Source: Pelomonas saccharophila_A (lineage in GTDB: Bacteria; Pseudomonadota; Gammaproteobacteria; Burkholderiales; Burkholderiaceae_C). From it: a DNA stretch of 64,000 nt. The stretch's first letter is position 1; each line of letters opens with the position of its first letter. The DNA lies in assembly GCF_031458095.1 (NCBI RefSeq), contig NZ_JAVDXU010000003.1, forward strand, positions 248,001 through 312,000. Direction: 5' to 3'. The notes under the pieces were generated by a model. It had not been told where the DNA came from and searched no databases. It worked only from the letters and a program-made list of their open reading frames with translations. Positions 61,759 through 64,000 of this stretch are shown in pieces. Made by a program: the position numbers and the translations under genes.

Positions 61759-61769
61759 GCGGACCACGT

Positions 61770-64000
61770 TCATGCCTTCTCCAAATTCACCGTGAAGCTC
61801 TTGAACTCCGGCGTCTGCGTGTTCGCGTCGCCCACGAAGGGGGTCAGCGTGTTGACCAGATAGCCGGGCTTGGCCACGCCGACGAAACCCCAGTGGTTGG
61901 GCAGGCCCACGGTGTGCACGCGCTTGCCGTCCACGTCCAGCGAGGCGATGCGCTTGGTGACGACGGCCACGGCCTTGATGAAGCCGCGGTTGCTCGTCAC
62001 CTTGACCCAGTCGCCGTTGGCCACGCCCTTTTCCTTGGCCAGCTCCTCGCCGATCTCGACGAACTGCTGGGGCTGGATGATGGCCGAGGTGCGCACGTTC
62101 TTGGTCCAGTAGTGGAAGTGCTCGGTCAGGCGGTAGCTGGTGGCCACATAGGGGAAGTCCTTGGGCTGGCCGAAGGCCTCCATGTCGCCCTTGAAGACGC
62201 GCGCCGCCGGGTTGGATTTGGCCTTGGCGTTGCCCGGGTGCATGGGGTTGGCCATCAGCGGCGTCTCGAAGGGCTCGTAGTGCTCGGGCAGGGGCCCGTC
62301 CACCATGCCGCTGGGCGCAAAGAGGCGGGCCACGCCCTCGGCGGTCATGATGAAGGGGCGTACCGCATCGGCATCGGTCGGGTTGGCGTCGGGGCGGATG
62401 TCGGGCACGTCGGAGCCGCCCCAGCGCTCGCCGTTCCAGCTGACGAGACGGCGCTTGCCGTTCCAGGGCTTGCCGGTCGGGTCGCAGGAGGCGGCGTTGT
62501 AGAGCACGCGCCGGTTGGCCGGCCAGGACCAGGCCCAGTTCAGCGTCTGGCCTATGCCCCAGGGGTCGGCGTTGTCGCGCCGGGCCATCTGGTTGCCGGC
62601 CTGGGTCCAGGCGCCGGTGTAGATCCAGCAGCCCGCCGCCGTGCTGCCGTCGTCGCGCAGCAGGCCGAAGCCGCTCAGCTGCTCGCCGGCCTTGGCCAGC
62701 ACCTTGGTCGTGTCCTTGGGATCGGTCACGTCGGCCAGGGCCTTGCCGTTGTACTCCTTGGCCAGCTCCTCGGCCGAAGGCTTGGTGGGCTGCAGATAGG
62801 GCCAGGTCAGGTTGACGATGGGGTCGGGGAAGCTGCCGCCTTCCTTGGCATAGGCGGCCTTCAGGCGGGTGAAGAGCTCGGCGATGATTTCCGGGTCGCC
62901 CTTGGCCTCGCCCGGGGGCTCGGCGCCCTTCCAGTGCCACTGCAGCCAGCGGCCGGAGTTGGTCAGCGCCCCGTCCTCTTCGGCGAAGCAGGTCGACGGG
63001 AAGCGGAACACCGTGGTCTGGATCTCGGCGCTCTTGACGTCGTTGTGCTCGCCGTAGTTCTTCCAGAACTCCGCCGTCTCGGTGTTGAGCGGGTCGATGA
63101 TGACGAGGTACTTGAGCTTGCTCAGGCCCGCGACGATCTTCTTCTTGTTGGGGAAGCTGCCCACCGGGTTGAAGCCCTGGCAGATGTAGCCGTTGAGCTT
63201 GCCCTGGTTCATCATCTCGAAGGCGCGCAGCACGTCGTAGCCGACGTCCCACTTGGGCAGCCAGTGGTAGCCCCAGCCGTTCTCGGCCGTCGCCGCCTTG
63301 CCGAAGGTCGCCTTCATATAGCTGACGAAGAACTTCGGGTAGTTCTGCCAGAAGCTCATCTGGCCGGGGCGCAGGGGCTTCAGGGCGCGCGACTTGTAAT
63401 AGGTCTCCAGGTCCTGCTCGGCGTCGCGCGGCAGGCTCATATAGCCCGGCAGCGACGTGGACAGCAGGCCCAGGTCGGTCAGGCCCTGGATGTTGCTGTG
63501 GCCGCGCAGCGCGTTCATGCCGCCGCCCGGCACGCCGATATTGCCCAGCAGCAATTGCACGATGGCGCCGGTGCGGATCATCTGCGAGCCCATGCTGTGC
63601 TGCGTCCAGCCCAGGGCATACATGATGGTCATGGTGCGGTCGGGCGTGGACGTGCTGGCGATGTACTCGCAGACCTTGAGGAACTTGTCCTTGGGCGTGC
63701 CGGTGATCTTGCTGACCTGCTCGGGCGTGTAGCGCGAGTAGTGCTGCTTCATCACATTGAGCACGCAGCGCGGGTGCTCCATCGTCATGTCGACCTTGGC
63801 GAAGCCCTTGTCGTCGAGCTCATAGCCCCAGGAGGCGGGGTTGTAGCTGCGCTTGGCCTCGTCGTAGCCGCTGAAGATGCCGTCCTCGAACTTGTAGGCC
63901 TCGCCGACGATGAAGGTCGCGTTGGTGTAGTTGCGGACGTACTCGGTCTGGATCTTGTTGTTGGAGAGCAGGTAGTTGATGACGCCGCTCAGGAAGGCGA
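61770..64000 (-). CDS. fdnG: Formate dehydrogenase catalytic (alpha) subunit, 5' part outside window
   Basis: About 742 codons of a molybdopterin oxidoreductase are visible, and the frame is open to the right edge. Sequences include MIRTGAIVQLLLGNIGVPGG, GMNALRGHSNIQGLTDLGLL, YICQGFNPVGSFPNKKK and TVFRFPSTCFAEEDGALTNS. They match the catalytic subunit of membrane-bound formate dehydrogenases of FDH-N/O type. The N-terminal [4Fe-4S] domain and the position that would hold selenocysteine lie outside the window, so Sec is inferred from selA, selB, selC and fdhE next door. An internal Met at 63788 is not the start. Confidence 0.94.
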   Translation of the reverse strand, partial: AFLSGVINYLLSNNKIQTEYVRNYTNATFIVGEAYKFEDGIFSGYDEAKRSYNPASWGYELDDKGFAKVDMTMEHPRCVLNVMKQHYSRYTPEQVSKITGTPKDKFLKVCEYIASTSTPDRTMTIMYALGWTQHSMGSQMIRTGAIVQLLLGNIGVPGGGMNALRGHSNIQGLTDLGLLSTSLPGYMSLPRDAEQDLETYYKSRALKPLRPGQMSFWQNYPKFFVSYMKATFGKAATAENGWGYHWLPKWDVGYDVLRAFEMMNQGKLNGYICQGFNPVGSFPNKKKIVAGLSKLKYLVIIDPLNTETAEFWKNYGEHNDVKSAEIQTTVFRFPSTCFAEEDGALTNSGRWLQWHWKGAEPPGEAKGDPEIIAELFTRLKAAYAKEGGSFPDPIVNLTWPYLQPTKPSAEELAKEYNGKALADVTDPKDTTKVLAKAGEQLSGFGLLRDDGSTAAGCWIYTGAWTQAGNQMARRDNADPWGIGQTLNWAWSWPANRRVLYNAASCDPTGKPWNGKRRLVSWNGERWGGSDVPDIRPDANPTDADAVRPFIMTAEGVARLFAPSGMVDGPLPEHYEPFETPLMANPMHPGNAKAKSNPAARVFKGDMEAFGQPKDFPYVATSYRLTEHFHYWTKNVRTSAIIQPQQFVEIGEELAKEKGVANGDWVKVTSNRGFIKAVAVVTKRIASLDVDGKRVHTVGLPNHWGFVGVAKPGYLVNTLTPFVGDANTQTPEFKSFTVNLEKA

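Noticed and set aside
61770..63788. fdnG starting at the internal ATG at 63788
   Set aside because: The frame continues upstream to the window edge with conserved catalytic-subunit sequence, so the real start is outside the window.

Overview
The window is high-GC chromosomal DNA from a betaproteobacterium. It is most likely of the order Burkholderiales, in the Rubrivivax/Leptothrix/Roseateles-like part of that order. This assignment is an inference from gene families and order: a paaG-I-K-A-B-C-D-E operon with a TetR regulator, a urease set, GspA/GspB, a PEP-CTERM protein, and a selenocysteine/formate dehydrogenase locus. Genes are tightly packed, with many ATGA, GTGA or TGATG start/stop overlaps. 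I saw no IS element, prophage, CRISPR array or rRNA. The only tRNA I found is tRNA-Sec.

Layout. (1) 1-9.06 kb, minus strand: aerobic phenylacetate degradation operon paaG-paaI-paaK-paaABCDE-tetR-substrate-binding protein-paaZ (paaZ cut by the window edge), with a readable promoter, a perfect TetR-type palindrome and an FNR-like palindrome. (2) 9-16.6 kb: PfkB kinase; moaA-mobA-GNAT; YceI-like lipoprotein; DUF962 membrane protein; 2-dehydropantoate reductase; isochorismatase-like hydrolase with a GlxA-type regulator; a small exported protein ending in a clear terminator. (3) 16.6-21.8 kb: serine hydrolase, TonB-dependent receptor and AraC/XylS regulator, with direct-repeat operators upstream of the receptor. 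(4) 21.9-24.2 kb: TerC and small proteins. (5) 24.2-27.9 kb: urease accessory genes ureE, ureF, ureG and ureD, with an OmpW-like gene between ureE and ureF. (6) 28-39.1 kb: dienoyl-CoA isomerase, GST, gspAB, LysE and EamA exporters, alpha-carbonic anhydrase and PepF. (7) 39.3-48.2 kb: an accessory stretch with orphan genes, a PEP-CTERM protein, an M28 aminopeptidase plus a remnant copy of its 5' end, a CoA-transferase with an internal deletion, and a lower-GC three-gene cassette (PD-(D/E)XK nuclease-like protein, Ser/Thr kinase broken by a frameshift at a C6 tract, unknown 384-aa protein). (8) 48.3-50.8 kb: ureA, a 55-aa UreJ-like mini-protein, ureB and ureC. (9) 50.9-64 kb, minus strand: formate dehydrogenase fdnGHI-fdhE-selA-selB-tRNA-Sec-lipoyl/GcvH-like-DsrE-like-PhnDCEE-type ABC transporter-YdjA-like nitroreductase.

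How the parts work together. The paa genes activate phenylacetate to its CoA ester (PaaK), epoxidise it (PaaABCDE), isomerise the epoxide (PaaG) and open the ring (PaaZ). The two urease blocks together supply all structural and accessory proteins, although they lie about 20 kb apart. The last block can make tRNA-Sec-dependent formate dehydrogenase, and MoaA and MobA contribute to its molybdopterin cofactor. The phosphonate-type ABC transporter, the nitroreductase, the DsrE-like protein and the lipoyl-domain protein are packed against the Sec machinery. I infer a role in selenium uptake and handling rather than phosphonate use. The best candidate for an undescribed system is the nuclease/kinase/unknown cassette at 45.7-48.2 kb.
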